Origin: an uncultured Bacteroidales bacterium
Lineage (GTDB): Bacteria; Bacteroidota; Bacteroidia; Bacteroidales; P3
Assembly (NCBI GenBank): GCA_900316235.1
Contig: ONCC01000010.1
Span: 1 to 64,000 of the forward strand
Length of the DNA stretch: 64,000 nucleotides
Direction of reading: 5' to 3'
Shown: positions 16,824-26,291 of the stretch, piece by piece
Layout: the number at the start of each line of letters is the position of its first letter
Numbering within the stretch: position 1 is the first letter of the stretch
Translations under genes and position numbers: made by a program
The notes under the pieces: model-generated
Databases searched by the model: none
What the model was told of the DNA's origin: nothing
Seen by the model: only the letters and a program-made list of their open reading frames with translations

Positions 16824-18020
16824 ATGAAGGTCCTCCAGCTTTGCAACAAGCCCCCTTATCCGCCGGTCGACGGCGGCTCGATGGGCATCAACTTTGTCAC
16901 GCAGGGATTGCTTGGCAAGGGTTGCAAAGTGAAGGTGCTGACGGTGGAGAGCGACAAGCACCCCGCCAAGGTGGACGCCTCGATGGAGGAGTACCGCTCC
17001 CGCACGGCCTTCGAGTCGGTGTATGTCGACCTTGGGGTGAAGTTCCTCCCGGCCATGACGGCCATGTTGTGCGGGCAATCGTATCATGTACAACGCTACA
17101 TCAGCCAGGAGTTTGCTGCCAAACTGCGCGAGGTTCTCGAGGCTGAGGAGTTTGATATTGTGCATGTGGAGAGCATCTTCATGACTCCCTATGTGCCGCT
17201 GATTCGGAAGTATTCCAACGCCAAGGTGGTGATGAGAGCCCACAATGTGGAGCACCTCATCTGGAAGCGTTTGTCCCAGAGTTGCAGCAATCCCCTGAAG
17301 AAATGGTACTTCAAACACCTCTCGCTAACGCTCCGTGCCTACGAACTGGAGCATGTCAACGACTACGATGGTGTGGTGTGTGTGTCTGGCGATGATGCCG
17401 AGTATTTCAGAAACAACGGTTGCCGTAAGCCGTTGGCAGTTATTCCGTTTGGCATCAAGATGGTGGCACCTCCGCATGTGGAGGAGGAACCCGATTCGCT
17501 TTTTCATCTCGGCGCCATGGACTGGCTCCCCAACCAGGAGGGAGTCGACTGGATGCTGGAGGAGGTGTGGCCCGTGGTTCATGCCGAGGTTCCCCGTGCA
17601 AAGCTCTACCTGGCGGGCCGTAAGATGCCCGAGCGGCTTATGGGGACGCAGATGGAGGGAGTCTCGGTCGTGGGTGAAGTCCCCGATGCCGTGGAATTTA
17701 TCGGCAGCAAGAAAATCAATGTGGTGCCTCTCCTTAGCGGCAGTGGCATCCGTGTTAAGATTATCGAGGCCATGTCGGTTGGCAAGACGGTCGTTACCAC
17801 CACCGTGGGTGCCGAGGGCATCGACTATACTGATGGCGAGAACATCCTGATAGCGAATACGCCGAAGGAGTTTGCAATGCAGATCAAGCGCTGCCTGGAC
17901 GACGACGATTTCTGCCGTCGTGTGGGTGAAGCGGCCAAGAGGCTGGTTGCCGACCACTATGAAGAAGGCAAGCTGGCTGAAAAACTACTGGATTTTTACA
18001 ACGAAAGAATCAAGCTATGA
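16824..18020 (+). CDS. Glycosyltransferase of the GT4 type
   Basis: The 398-residue protein has the two-Rossmann-fold layout of GT-B enzymes. The N-terminal half begins MKVLQLCNKPPYPPVDGGSM, with the glycine-rich loop of the family, and holds VMRAHNVEHLIWKR. The C-terminal half has FLGAMDW-like FHLGAMDWLPNQEG, LYLAGRKMP and the nucleotide-sugar part VPLLSGSGIRVKIIEAMSVG, then TTTVGAEGI. It probably adds a sugar to an envelope polysaccharide; donor and acceptor cannot be read. Its stop overlaps the start of the next gene by four bases (ATGA). Confidence 0.88.
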   Translation: MKVLQLCNKPPYPPVDGGSMGINFVTQGLLGKGCKVKVLTVESDKHPAKVDASMEEYRSRTAFESVYVDLGVKFLPAMTAMLCGQSYHVQRYISQEFAAKLREVLEAEEFDIVHVESIFMTPYVPLIRKYSNAKVVMRAHNVEHLIWKRLSQSCSNPLKKWYFKHLSLTLRAYELEHVNDYDGVVCVSGDDAEYFRNNGCRKPLAVIPFGIKMVAPPHVEEEPDSLFHLGAMDWLPNQEGVDWMLEEVWPVVHAEVPRAKLYLAGRKMPERLMGTQMEGVSVVGEVPDAVEFIGSKKINVVPLLSGSGIRVKIIEAMSVGKTVVTTTVGAEGIDYTDGENILIANTPKEFAMQIKRCLDDDDFCRRVGEAAKRLVADHYEEGKLAEKLLDFYNERIKL

Positions 18021-18547
18021 AAAGGATGAAAATAAAGAAAATTGTCATGGCAGTGGCTCTGTTGCTACTGTCGGCAACGGCGTCGGCCCAGCTGACCATC
18101 CCCGGAACCAATGTCACCTATCGCCTCAACAACGAGGACTGGCGCTACCTGCGCACCTTTGAGTTGCCCGAGGGTGGCGACATTTACCTCTATTGCTACA
18201 CCGGCCATGTGCTGAGAGACCAGGAGGGTGACACGGTGTTGCCTTTCCTGCGCATTTATGTCAACAAGCATTATCGCGGAGATCTTTATGAGCTGGTCTA
18301 TGACCGCTATGAGAAACAACCCTATCAGGCTCTCAAGGAATTCTCCTCAGGCGATGGCTTGCCCGCCAAGGGAGGTATTGGTTACATTGGGGCCTACACC
18401 AATCCTGCTGACAAGAAGGACTACCAGTTCTACATGACCTATTTTGTGGACAAGGGCACCACCGTTGAGTTTCGCCTCGAGACCACCAGGGACACTTTTG
18501 AAGAAATGGATTTTGAATTTAAAGATATTTTGAGTTCGATAAGGTAG
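18017..18547 (+). CDS. Secreted protein of unknown function
   Basis: The 176-residue protein has a signal peptide (KKIVMAVALLLLSATASA) and a periplasmic domain of about 150 residues. I do not recognise the family. The ending, where a strand (TTVEFRLETTRDTFEE) leads into a final helix (FEFKDILSSI), resembles PsbP/DUF1795-like folds, but that is only a resemblance. It overlaps the glycosyltransferase gene upstream and is 7 bases from the OmpA-like gene downstream, so all three are probably expressed together. Confidence 0.75.
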   Translation: MKRMKIKKIVMAVALLLLSATASAQLTIPGTNVTYRLNNEDWRYLRTFELPEGGDIYLYCYTGHVLRDQEGDTVLPFLRIYVNKHYRGDLYELVYDRYEKQPYQALKEFSSGDGLPAKGGIGYIGAYTNPADKKDYQFYMTYFVDKGTTVEFRLETTRDTFEEMDFEFKDILSSIR

Positions 18548-18554
18548 CTTGACT

Positions 18555-21314
18555 GTGAGAAAACTGTTGTTGATATTGTCTTGTTGCTTGATGGCCTCGG
18601 TAGCGACGGCCCAGCCCCCTTTGGCGGATTCGCTAATCGACTACCAGACACGGTTCACCACGTTCAACAAAGCCTACGCCAAGTCGCCCAATGATGTGGC
18701 GGCACTCTATAACTTGGCGCAGTTCTATTTCGACAACTCCCACCCGATGCGCAACCTGCCGAAGGCCATGAAATTCATCCAGCGGGCAGAGACTTGTCAT
18801 ATCAAACTTATCGAGGATAACCAGACCGGTGAATTGGGCCGTCTGGTGCGCCTTGGAATTACAATTGCTACTATTCGTCAGACCAAGCAGGCCATCTTCG
18901 ACGCCGCCTACAACACTGTTGTGTTGCGCAACGACATGACGGGCGAGGAGATTGATTCCTACCTCGATGCCTTCGGCTTCAATATGGAGATGGTGCGCCT
19001 TCTCCACCAACGCCGCATCAACCAAGTCTATGAAGACTGCCTGAAGCAGGGCACTGCTGAGTCATATTACTATTTTATGGAGGCCTATCCTGGCACCACT
19101 GAGTCGGAGCAGATGGAGGAACGCCTGTCCCGTCTGGCTCCCGGGCTTTTTGAGGGCGTGACCACAGAGGAACAGGTCGATGCCATTGCTTCGCGTTTTC
19201 CCCAGAGCCCCTCGGTGCAGCGTGTTGCCGAGAAGCAGAAAAGCCGAATGGCTTATGCCACGGCCAGTAAGTGCAACACCATGGAGTCCTTCATGAATTT
19301 CCTGAAACGTTATCCCACCAGCGACGAGAGCCAGCAGGCCCGTGACCGCCTTGATAATCTCCTCGAGATGGCTTATGCCAAGTGCAAGACCGCTATGGAC
19401 TATGCCGTTTTTGCCCATACCTATCCTGATGTCTCGTTGTCCGACAAGGCTCTGGAGGAGATGCACAAGCTTCTTGTCCAGAAACAGGATGTGGCTACTG
19501 CCAGCTATTATCTGGAACATTTCAAACTTGATGACGCCTATAACGACATCTTCAACCTCTACTACTCCTGGCATGCTGCCGAGGGTAATGGAGATCCCAT
19601 CAAGCGCTTCAACAAGGAGTATCCCGACTATCCCTTCCGCCGTACCGTGGAGAATGACCTTGACTTGGCGAGAATCATCGACCGTATCAACCTCATGGGA
19701 GACTACCTTGAGGTGGAATTCGACCGCTATGCCGATTATGTGCGTCAACTGATGGGTAAGCGGATTGCTTTTGTCCCCCTGCAGCGTATGCTCCAGGGAA
19801 TGATAACTTCTCGTAACTATCAGGCTGCCATCGAGCGTGTGAAGAAATTTGACCTCTGCTTCGAGACCGTCTCCAGCAAAGAGTATAAAGAACTACTGCA
19901 GGTGTTGTCGGCTCCCGTAACGGGACGTTGGCTCACCAAAGAATTTTCCGCTAACTATCATGTATTGAACCCTTGCGTCAATGAGTCCGATGGACGACTC
20001 TATTTCACCCGTGCCGGTGTCAGCCGTCGCATCTGCTATGCCGTCAAGGAGGGTGGCCAGTGGCATCTTGCCGGTGAGGTCTCCTTTGCTTCTCTTGCCA
20101 ATGCCGAGGGACTTACTCTCTTTGGCTTCTATGCCGGTGGTACTCGTATGCTCCTTGGCTCGGATGGCAATATCATGATGGCAGAGAAGGACGGCGACAG
20201 TTGGCGTATCACCGACATTCCGCCCTATCCAGTCAATACCGACTATATAGAGACCGACGCTTACATGCTGCCTGACGGCAGTGGTCTCCTGCTGGCTTCC
20301 GACCGTCCCAACGGCTACAACCTGCAGCAGTCGGGTGCTTACTTCCATGGCGATACTGCTTTGGCTACTGACATTTACTTTATTCCTTATATCAATGACG
20401 GCTGGGGAACCCCCATCAATCTGGGCATTACCATCAATACCCCCTATTGCGAGCGCAGCCCCATCTTGAGTCGTAACCTGAAGACTCTCTATTTCGTCAG
20501 CGACGGTCGTGGTGGCTTGGGCTACACTGATGTCTATGTGGCTACCCGTACCGATGTCCATGATTGGACTTCGTGGTCGAAGCCTCAGAATATAGGTAAA
20601 GAAATCAACTCCGGGTATACCGAGACGGGCCTCAGTTTTAGCCCTGACGAAAGACGTATCTTCCTCTCTGCCAATACTAATCTCGGAACCTTCGCTTGCT
20701 ATAGTTTTCCCACTTCTCACGAAGTATCCAACTCCTATGAACCGTATACTCTCGACATACTTGGCATGGAATCGGCTCTGTTGCGTGTGCGTGTGGCCGA
20801 TTTCGCGTCGCAGTCGGTCGTTCAAGTGGTTGACTGCTCCGGAGTGAGCAATACTCTCACTATCAATGTCCATAAAGACAAGACCTACGCTGTTTTGGGT
20901 GATGCTGGTCTTTACTTTGTGCCAGCTATTGTTATCGCTCCCCAGTCCCAGTCCAAGCAGCGTCTCATAGGCTATACATTTCCCGTATTGGTATCAATGG
21001 ATAAGCCTGTGCCGTTGCCTTCTGTGGACTTCAATCAGGCAGGTAACGAGATATTGCCCGTGTCGGAGATGCAACTTGAACAACTGGCCCAATTCCTCAG
21101 ACACAATCCGCAGGGCGTTGCGGAGTTCTGCATTGATGTGGCCGGCAGCGATGACAGGTTGTGCTACAAGCTCTCCCTTGAGCGTGGCAGGCTGATTCGA
21201 GACTTTATGAATGAACATGGCATCGACAACTCTCGCATAATAATCTCTGCCTATGGCAATGTCAACGTGAAACGTCAGGGCAAATCCGGAGTGTCGGTAC
21301 GCTTTAGAGAATAG
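18555..21314 (+). CDS. PD40/OmpA-domain periplasmic protein, PorE-like
   Basis: This protein of about 919 residues starts with a signal peptide (RKLLLILSCCLMASVATAQ). The start may be GTG 18555, which has AAGG ten bases upstream, or TTG 18549. Residues 45-90 look TPR-like (NDVAALYNLAQFYFDNS) and long helices follow to about 420. A beta-propeller-like part with PD40 repeats (RSPILSRNLKTLYFVSDGRG, LSFSPDERRIFLSAN) and an OmpA-type peptidoglycan-binding domain come last (residues about 830-919; SLERGRLIRDFMNEHGIDNS). PorE of the T9SS has the same order of TPR, WD40-like, small linker and OmpA domains, but is a lipoprotein; no lipobox is seen here. It may anchor an envelope complex to peptidoglycan. 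Confidence 0.8.
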   Translation: MRKLLLILSCCLMASVATAQPPLADSLIDYQTRFTTFNKAYAKSPNDVAALYNLAQFYFDNSHPMRNLPKAMKFIQRAETCHIKLIEDNQTGELGRLVRLGITIATIRQTKQAIFDAAYNTVVLRNDMTGEEIDSYLDAFGFNMEMVRLLHQRRINQVYEDCLKQGTAESYYYFMEAYPGTTESEQMEERLSRLAPGLFEGVTTEEQVDAIASRFPQSPSVQRVAEKQKSRMAYATASKCNTMESFMNFLKRYPTSDESQQARDRLDNLLEMAYAKCKTAMDYAVFAHTYPDVSLSDKALEEMHKLLVQKQDVATASYYLEHFKLDDAYNDIFNLYYSWHAAEGNGDPIKRFNKEYPDYPFRRTVENDLDLARIIDRINLMGDYLEVEFDRYADYVRQLMGKRIAFVPLQRMLQGMITSRNYQAAIERVKKFDLCFETVSSKEYKELLQVLSAPVTGRWLTKEFSANYHVLNPCVNESDGRLYFTRAGVSRRICYAVKEGGQWHLAGEVSFASLANAEGLTLFGFYAGGTRMLLGSDGNIMMAEKDGDSWRITDIPPYPVNTDYIETDAYMLPDGSGLLLASDRPNGYNLQQSGAYFHGDTALATDIYFIPYINDGWGTPINLGITINTPYCERSPILSRNLKTLYFVSDGRGGLGYTDVYVATRTDVHDWTSWSKPQNIGKEINSGYTETGLSFSPDERRIFLSANTNLGTFACYSFPTSHEVSNSYEPYTLDILGMESALLRVRVADFASQSVVQVVDCSGVSNTLTINVHKDKTYAVLGDAGLYFVPAIVIAPQSQSKQRLIGYTFPVLVSMDKPVPLPSVDFNQAGNEILPVSEMQLEQLAQFLRHNPQGVAEFCIDVAGSDDRLCYKLSLERGRLIRDFMNEHGIDNSRIIISAYGNVNVKRQGKSGVSVRFRE

Positions 21315-21338
21315 TAATAGCAATAAAACCTCAGCATT

Positions 21339-22148
21339 ATGGAACAACACCGTATTCTTATGGTCGACGGCCACGCGGTCCACTACCGCGACGAGGGTCG
21401 TAACAATGGTAAAGTATTGGTACTGCTTCATGGCTTTTTGCAAAACATTGATGTCTGGAGCTCCTATGTGCTTAGTTATATGCACGAACTACGTGTGATC
21501 ACCATTGACCTCCCCGGTCATGGTCATACTGAGCCTTTCTGCGAGGTCCATTCGATGGACTTCATGGCGCGGATAGTCAAGCAGGTCCTGGAGGAGTCGG
21601 GTGTCGACCAATGTGTTATGGTGGGCCACTCCATGGGTGGCTATGTTGCTCTGGCTTTTGCCGAGAAATACCCCTATACCCTTCGTGGTCTTGGACTCAT
21701 CAACTCACATGCTCTTGCCGACAGCGAGCAGCATCACGCCAACCGTCAGGCGGTATGTGAGCAGGTGAAAGAAAACAGAGCCTCTTATATCGTTAACTTC
21801 GTTCCCACGCTTTTCGACGAAAGCAACCGAGCCGCCCTTTCGCAGGATATCAAGGATCTCAAGGAACAGTGTCTCGAGACCCGCGGTGAGTCCATTATTG
21901 CTGCCCAAAAGGGTATGATGGCACGCCCCTCCCGCATCGCTGTCCTTCAGCAGCTCGAGGTTCCGGTGCTCTTCATCTACGGCAAGAACGATAGCCGCAT
22001 CCCGCTCGAGATTGCCATCTCGCAGGCCATGCTTCCCCACCACTCCGAGATTCTTCTGCTCGACCACGTGGGCCACATGGCATTCATGGAAGAGCGCGAA
22101 TATGTGAAACCTCGCATCAAAAACTTTGTTGATACTTGCTATTACTAG
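21339..22148 (+). CDS. Alpha/beta hydrolase
   Basis: The 269-residue cytosolic protein has the classical features of the fold: the oxyanion segment LLHGFLQNIDVW, the nucleophile elbow GHSMGGYVA (Ser near residue 99), an acidic residue in FIYGKNDSRIP and a late His in LDHVGHMAFMEE. It is close to the MhpC/BioH-type esterase group, but the substrate cannot be told. It begins 24 bases after the OmpA-like gene and may be its last operon partner. Confidence 0.88.
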   Translation: MEQHRILMVDGHAVHYRDEGRNNGKVLVLLHGFLQNIDVWSSYVLSYMHELRVITIDLPGHGHTEPFCEVHSMDFMARIVKQVLEESGVDQCVMVGHSMGGYVALAFAEKYPYTLRGLGLINSHALADSEQHHANRQAVCEQVKENRASYIVNFVPTLFDESNRAALSQDIKDLKEQCLETRGESIIAAQKGMMARPSRIAVLQQLEVPVLFIYGKNDSRIPLEIAISQAMLPHHSEILLLDHVGHMAFMEEREYVKPRIKNFVDTCYY

Positions 22149-22243
22149 GATATCCCAACGTTCCCTTTGGAAATGGATAGGGATGTAGGGAAAAATATTT
22201 TGTTAAATTGTTAAATTTATTTTTCCAATTAAAAAAATAAGTG

Positions 22244-22251
22244 TACATTTG
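22244..22251 (+). promoter_or_regulatory. -7 box of glutamate dehydrogenase
   Basis: TACATTTG lies 45 bases before the start codon, in an AT-rich region from 22185 to 22290. Confidence 0.7.
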
Positions 22252-22296
22252 CTGAACTGAAAAACAATTAAAGTTTAACCTAATTTATTAAATATC

Positions 22297-23556
22297 ATGA
22301 AAGTAAACGAAATTATGGCCAACTTGGAGGCCAAACATCCCGGTGAAAACGAGTACTTGCAGGCTGTCCGCGAGGTTCTTGAAACCATTGAGGAAGAATA
22401 CAACAAACACCCCGAGTTCGAGAAGAACAAAATCGTCGAGCGTATTGTTGAGCCCGACCGTATCTTCACCTTCCGCGTGACCTGGGTCAACGATAAGGGC
22501 GAGGTTTGCACCAACCTCGGCTATCGCGTGCAGTTCAATGCTGCCCTTGGCGCCTACAAGGGTGGTCTCCGTTTCCACAAGGCTGTGAACGTCTCCATGC
22601 TGAAATTCCTCGGCTTCGAGCAGATCTTCAAGAACAGCCTCACCATGCTGCCCCTCGGCGGTGGTAAGGGTGGTTCCGACTTCGACCCCGTTGGAAAGAG
22701 CGACGCTGAAATCATGCGTTTCTGCCAGGCCTTCATGTATGAGCTGTGGCGCAACATCGGTCCCGATCAGGATAGCCCTGCCGGAGACGTGGGTGTCGGC
22801 GGCCGCGAAATTGGCTACATGTACGGCATGTACAAGAAACTCGCTCGCGAGCACAGCACTGGTGCTCTGACCGGTAAGAGCTACGGCTGGGGTGGTTCCC
22901 TCATCCGTCCCGAGGCCACCGGCTTCGGCGCCATCTACTATGTGGAGCGCATGGTCAAGCAGCAGAAGGACACCATGAAGGGCAAGAAGATTGCTCTCTC
23001 CGGCTTCGGTAACGTTGCTTGGGGTGCCGCCACCAAGGCTGTTGAGCTGGGTGCCAAGGTTGTCGCCATCAGCGGTCCCGACGGTGTCTGCGAGATTCCC
23101 GACGGTATCAACAAGAAGATGATTGACTATATGCTCGACATGCGCGCCAGCAACCGCAACAAAGTTGAGGATATGGCCAAGAAGTTCCCGAAACTCTGCA
23201 AATTCACCGCTGGTAAGAAGAGCTGGAGCGTGAAGTGCGACATCGCTATGCCCTGCGCCTTCCAGAACGAGCTCGACGAGAAGGATGCCAAGATGCTTCT
23301 CAAGAACGGCGTGAAGTATGTTGCCGAGGTTTCCAACATGGGTTGCCAGCCCGCCGCTATCGCCGCCATCCAGAAGGCCAAAGTGCCCTTCGGCCCTGGT
23401 AAGGCTGTCAACGCCGGTGGTGTTGCCACCTCTGGCCTCGAAATCTGCCAGAACGCTGAGCACCGCAACTGGACTGCCGAAGAGGTCGACAAGAACCTCC
23501 ACACCATCATGAACAACATCTATGACATGTGCGTTGGGTATCGTCTAAATCTTTAG
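22297..23556 (+). CDS. gdhA: NAD(P)-specific glutamate dehydrogenase, C-terminus shortened
   Basis: This hexameric-type enzyme interconverts 2-oxoglutarate plus ammonia and glutamate in the cytoplasm. Family motifs are clear: YKGGLRFHKAVNVSMLKFLG with its substrate Lys, PLGGGKGGSDFDP, PAGDVGVGGREIGYMYG, the Rossmann segment LSGFGNVAWGAATKA, and NAGGVATSGLE. The protein has 419 residues, whereas close family members have about 445. It ends MNNIYDMCVGYRLNL, where relatives continue after the CV.YG segment with about 26 more residues containing a conserved NYV.GANIAGF.KVADAM helix. The missing end was not found in another frame, and a terminator follows at once. Activity of this form is uncertain. 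Confidence 0.93.
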   Translation: MKVNEIMANLEAKHPGENEYLQAVREVLETIEEEYNKHPEFEKNKIVERIVEPDRIFTFRVTWVNDKGEVCTNLGYRVQFNAALGAYKGGLRFHKAVNVSMLKFLGFEQIFKNSLTMLPLGGGKGGSDFDPVGKSDAEIMRFCQAFMYELWRNIGPDQDSPAGDVGVGGREIGYMYGMYKKLAREHSTGALTGKSYGWGGSLIRPEATGFGAIYYVERMVKQQKDTMKGKKIALSGFGNVAWGAATKAVELGAKVVAISGPDGVCEIPDGINKKMIDYMLDMRASNRNKVEDMAKKFPKLCKFTAGKKSWSVKCDIAMPCAFQNELDEKDAKMLLKNGVKYVAEVSNMGCQPAAIAAIQKAKVPFGPGKAVNAGGVATSGLEICQNAEHRNWTAEEVDKNLHTIMNNIYDMCVGYRLNL

Positions 23557-23571
23557 AGATATCTGCATAAA

Positions 23572-23608
23572 AAGAGGGCTGTCCCAACGGACGGCCTTCT
23601 TTTTTTGT
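23572..23608 (+). terminator. Terminator after gdhA
   Basis: AAGAGGGCTGTCC pairs with GGACGGCCTTCTT around a short loop (some G-T pairs), followed by a run of T. Confidence 0.8.
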
Positions 23609-23673
23609 ACAATAAAAACCCTGTTGGCACGTTATTTGATATAATAAATAATGAATAATATATAATAAAGTAT

Positions 23674-24399
23674 ATGCTGAATACAATCCTTTTGCAAGCG
23701 ACCACTACCCCCCAGTCGGGTTCGACGCTTATGTGGGTGCTTTTCATCGCGCTGACTGTCATCTCCATGATTGTGAGCAAGAATGTGGAGCGCAAGTTTA
23801 AGAAATATGCCACTATCCGCACCGAAGGTGGCCTGACGGGCCGCGAGGTGGCGGAGATGATGCTGCGCGACCATGACATCACCAATGTGCAGGTGCAGAT
23901 GGTCAAGGGTACGTTGACAGACCATTATAACCCCACCAACCGCACGCTCAATCTTAGCCCGGACGTCTATAATGGCACCTCCGTCGCTGCCGCCGCTGTG
24001 GCTGCCCATGAGTGTGGCCATGCCGTCCAGCATGCCGTAAGTTATGGCCCCCTGAGTCTCCGCTCCGCATTGGTGCCCGTCGTCAACTTCACCGGTCGCT
24101 GGGTCTCGTGGGTGATTCTCGCCGGCCTGTTGCTCGTCAGGACCGCCCCCGCGCTCCTCCTGGTGGGTATCGCCCTGTTCGCCATGAGCACCCTCTTCTC
24201 GTTGGTCACGCTGCCCGTCGAGATCAATGCATCGGCCCGCGCCCTCAAGTGGATACAGCACCGTGATATTACCTCCTCCGATACCCATCAGTATGCCGAG
24301 AGTGCCCTCCGCTCGGCAGCCTACACATACGTAATGGCTGCCATCACCTCGCTGGCCACGCTGGCCTATTACCTGATGATTTACCTCGACCGCAAGTGA
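23674..24399 (+). CDS. YugP-type zinc metallopeptidase, membrane bound
   Basis: The 241-residue protein has an N-terminal helix (LMWVLFIALTVISMIV), a zinc-binding HECGH motif near residue 113 (VAAHECGHAVQHA), two central hydrophobic segments (WVSWVILAGLLLV, LLVGIALFAMSTLF) and a final helix. The segment LPVEINASARAL and the length are those of the YugP/PF04298 family of membrane metallopeptidases. The substrate is unknown. Its stop overlaps the GTG start of the next gene by four bases. Confidence 0.9.
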   Translation: MLNTILLQATTTPQSGSTLMWVLFIALTVISMIVSKNVERKFKKYATIRTEGGLTGREVAEMMLRDHDITNVQVQMVKGTLTDHYNPTNRTLNLSPDVYNGTSVAAAAVAAHECGHAVQHAVSYGPLSLRSALVPVVNFTGRWVSWVILAGLLLVRTAPALLLVGIALFAMSTLFSLVTLPVEINASARALKWIQHRDITSSDTHQYAESALRSAAYTYVMAAITSLATLAYYLMIYLDRK

Positions 24400-25778
24400 A
24401 ACCTCTGAGAACGGTTGCGCCCACCCTGATGGTGGCTGCTGCGGCAGTGCTGTTTGCATTGGCCGTGATGGGATGCCACCGTCTGTTGCAGGACAATCGT
24501 GTCTACTGGCGTTTCAGCGGCTTCATCAAGACCTACGAGCATGTCGACAATGCCGACGGCTCTTGGGGTGTGCGCTGTGTGGCCGAGCCTTTCACCAGCC
24601 CCGAAAAGGGCAACCTACTCTCATGGGATGCAGCTCATTACGACGAAATCCGCCAGCATCTCTACGCCCCCGAGCGGTCATGGCAAGGCAACTTCGCCTT
24701 CTATCCGCTCTTCCCCTTGTTGTGGCGCCTGCTCTGTCTTTCTCCCTTGGGGATTTCCATCTTTAACTGGATGCTCTACGCCATTGGCCTCGCCCTGATG
24801 GCCCTTGTCTTCGGCAACAGTCTGCCACGTTGGTCATGGATGCTCTTGTTCTGTGCACCCTTAGTGGTGATATGCATGATTCCCTACAGCGAGGCACTCT
24901 TCTTCCTCGGCATCGCTTTGGGCATGGTGGGCATTGTGCGCGAGCGCTATTGGCTCTATTTCGTCGGATTCCTGATAGCCGCCACCACAAGGGCTGCCGG
25001 AAACATCATGTTGGTGGCATGGATTATCGTAGATATTTTGACTGCTGTTAACGCCAAATCTTCGTTCAAGGACTTCTGCATTAACGTGCTGCGGCATCTG
25101 GCACCCATTGTTATCGGTGTGTTTTTGGTGATGCTCTTCCAGCATCTTTGCGGTGCCGAGTATTGGTTTGAATATGTGCTGGCACAGAAGGAGTGGGGCA
25201 AGGAACTTTCGTGGCCTACATGGCCGTTTACCGACTGGAGCGAGGAGAGCGAGAGCGTCACCAAACCACTCATCTTTACGCTCTTTATACCCTCGCTGGT
25301 ATGGTTGGCACTGCGTCTGTGGAATAGTCTCAAGGCGCCCAAGCCCATGGATAGCCGTGAGCGTCTGCGTCTGCTTTCGGTGCTTTTTTTCGTCGGCAAT
25401 GTAATTTTGGCGCTCTTCACGCAGCACGGTTGCCTCTTCTCGCAGGCGCGCTTGCTCACCTGCACCCCGTTTTTCGCTTTCCTGCTGCTCGACTTCTCCT
25501 CCGCTGTCAAGCCCCGTCTCTGGCGTTGGGGAATGGTGGCAGCCCTGGCGGTGGCGCTGTACCTTTACATCACCACGCTCTTCGAAATCTCCATGCTTTT
25601 CAAATTCTCCATGCTCGGCAGTTGGCTGGTATTCCTTCTGGCGGTGCTGGTGTTCTTTGGCGACGGTATGCGCCTATGGCTTCGCAATACATTGATTGTC
25701 ATTGCTGTCGTTCTCAATATCTACTGGACAGCCTATCTCTTCAACTGTTTTCTCAACGACGGCTGGATATTCACCTGA
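24396..25778 (+). CDS. Polytopic membrane glycosyltransferase, PIG-V-like
   Basis: The 460-residue protein has about ten hydrophobic segments. The first outer loop holds LLSWDAAHYDEIR, FAFYPLFPLLWRLL follows, and a later segment reads CMIPYSEALFFLG. These match the pattern of PIG-V-like lipid-linked mannosyltransferases (GT76 type), in which the W-D-x-x-x-Y loop is near the active site. The sugar acceptor cannot be told. It starts at GTG 24396, overlapping the metallopeptidase gene, and aroQ starts 13 bases after its end. Confidence 0.75.
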   Translation: MKPLRTVAPTLMVAAAAVLFALAVMGCHRLLQDNRVYWRFSGFIKTYEHVDNADGSWGVRCVAEPFTSPEKGNLLSWDAAHYDEIRQHLYAPERSWQGNFAFYPLFPLLWRLLCLSPLGISIFNWMLYAIGLALMALVFGNSLPRWSWMLLFCAPLVVICMIPYSEALFFLGIALGMVGIVRERYWLYFVGFLIAATTRAAGNIMLVAWIIVDILTAVNAKSSFKDFCINVLRHLAPIVIGVFLVMLFQHLCGAEYWFEYVLAQKEWGKELSWPTWPFTDWSEESESVTKPLIFTLFIPSLVWLALRLWNSLKAPKPMDSRERLRLLSVLFFVGNVILALFTQHGCLFSQARLLTCTPFFAFLLLDFSSAVKPRLWRWGMVAALAVALYLYITTLFEISMLFKFSMLGSWLVFLLAVLVFFGDGMRLWLRNTLIVIAVVLNIYWTAYLFNCFLNDGWIFT

Positions 25779-25791
25779 AAACATTATTGAC

Positions 25792-26211
25792 ATGAAAAAA
25801 ATAGCTATCATTAATGGTCCAAACCTTAACCTTACCGGCCGTCGCGAGCCCGAGGTTTATGGCACCACCACCATGGAAGAGGTTATTGACGGTCTCCGCC
25901 AGATGTTCCCGGATGTGGAAATTGGTTATTACCAGAGTAATGTAGAAGGTGAGCTTATCGACCGCATCCATCAGGTGGGTTTCACTTCCGATGGTCTCAT
26001 CGTCAACCTTGGTGGTTACAGCCATACCTCCGTGGCCCTTCGCGATGCTCTCCTCGCTGTCCCGGCGCCTAAGGTCGAGGTCCACATCTCCAATATCTTC
26101 GCTCGCGAGGATTATCGTCACAAATCGCTCATTACCAGTGCTTGCCGTGGTATGGTCTGCGGTCTAGGCCTCCAGGGTTACGAGTTGGCGATAAGGGCAC
26201 TCCTTGCATAA
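25792..26211 (+). CDS. aroQ: 3-dehydroquinate dehydratase, type II
   Basis: AroQ converts 3-dehydroquinate to 3-dehydroshikimate in the shikimate pathway. The 139-residue protein has the small flavodoxin-like fold and its active-site pieces: INGPNLNLTGRREPEVYG with the catalytic Tyr, the Asn/His pair in NLGGYSHTSVALRDAL, and EVHISNIFAREDYRHKS with the Arg. The loop RREPEVYG is slightly longer than the usual GxREPxxYG form. The ATG at 25792 lies 13 bases after the preceding gene. Confidence 0.95.
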   Translation: MKKIAIINGPNLNLTGRREPEVYGTTTMEEVIDGLRQMFPDVEIGYYQSNVEGELIDRIHQVGFTSDGLIVNLGGYSHTSVALRDALLAVPAPKVEVHISNIFAREDYRHKSLITSACRGMVCGLGLQGYELAIRALLA

Positions 26212-26230
26212 AAAAAACCGACTTGTTAAT

Positions 26231-26265
26231 AATGTGCCGCCTTTTAGGGACTCGGCACATTGTAA
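26231..26265 (+). terminator. Probable terminator after aroQ
   Basis: AATGTGCCG pairs perfectly with CGGCACATT around a 13-nt loop. The T run begins about eight bases later, so termination efficiency is uncertain. Confidence 0.55.
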
Positions 26266-26291
26266 CTCTTTTAATAATAAAGATGCATTTT

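Noticed and set aside
15801-17318. Open frame of 505 codons on the minus strand opposite the YitT-type and glycosyltransferase genes
   Set aside because: Its composition is the complement of the real genes (His/Val/Glu rich, no domain), so it is a shadow frame.
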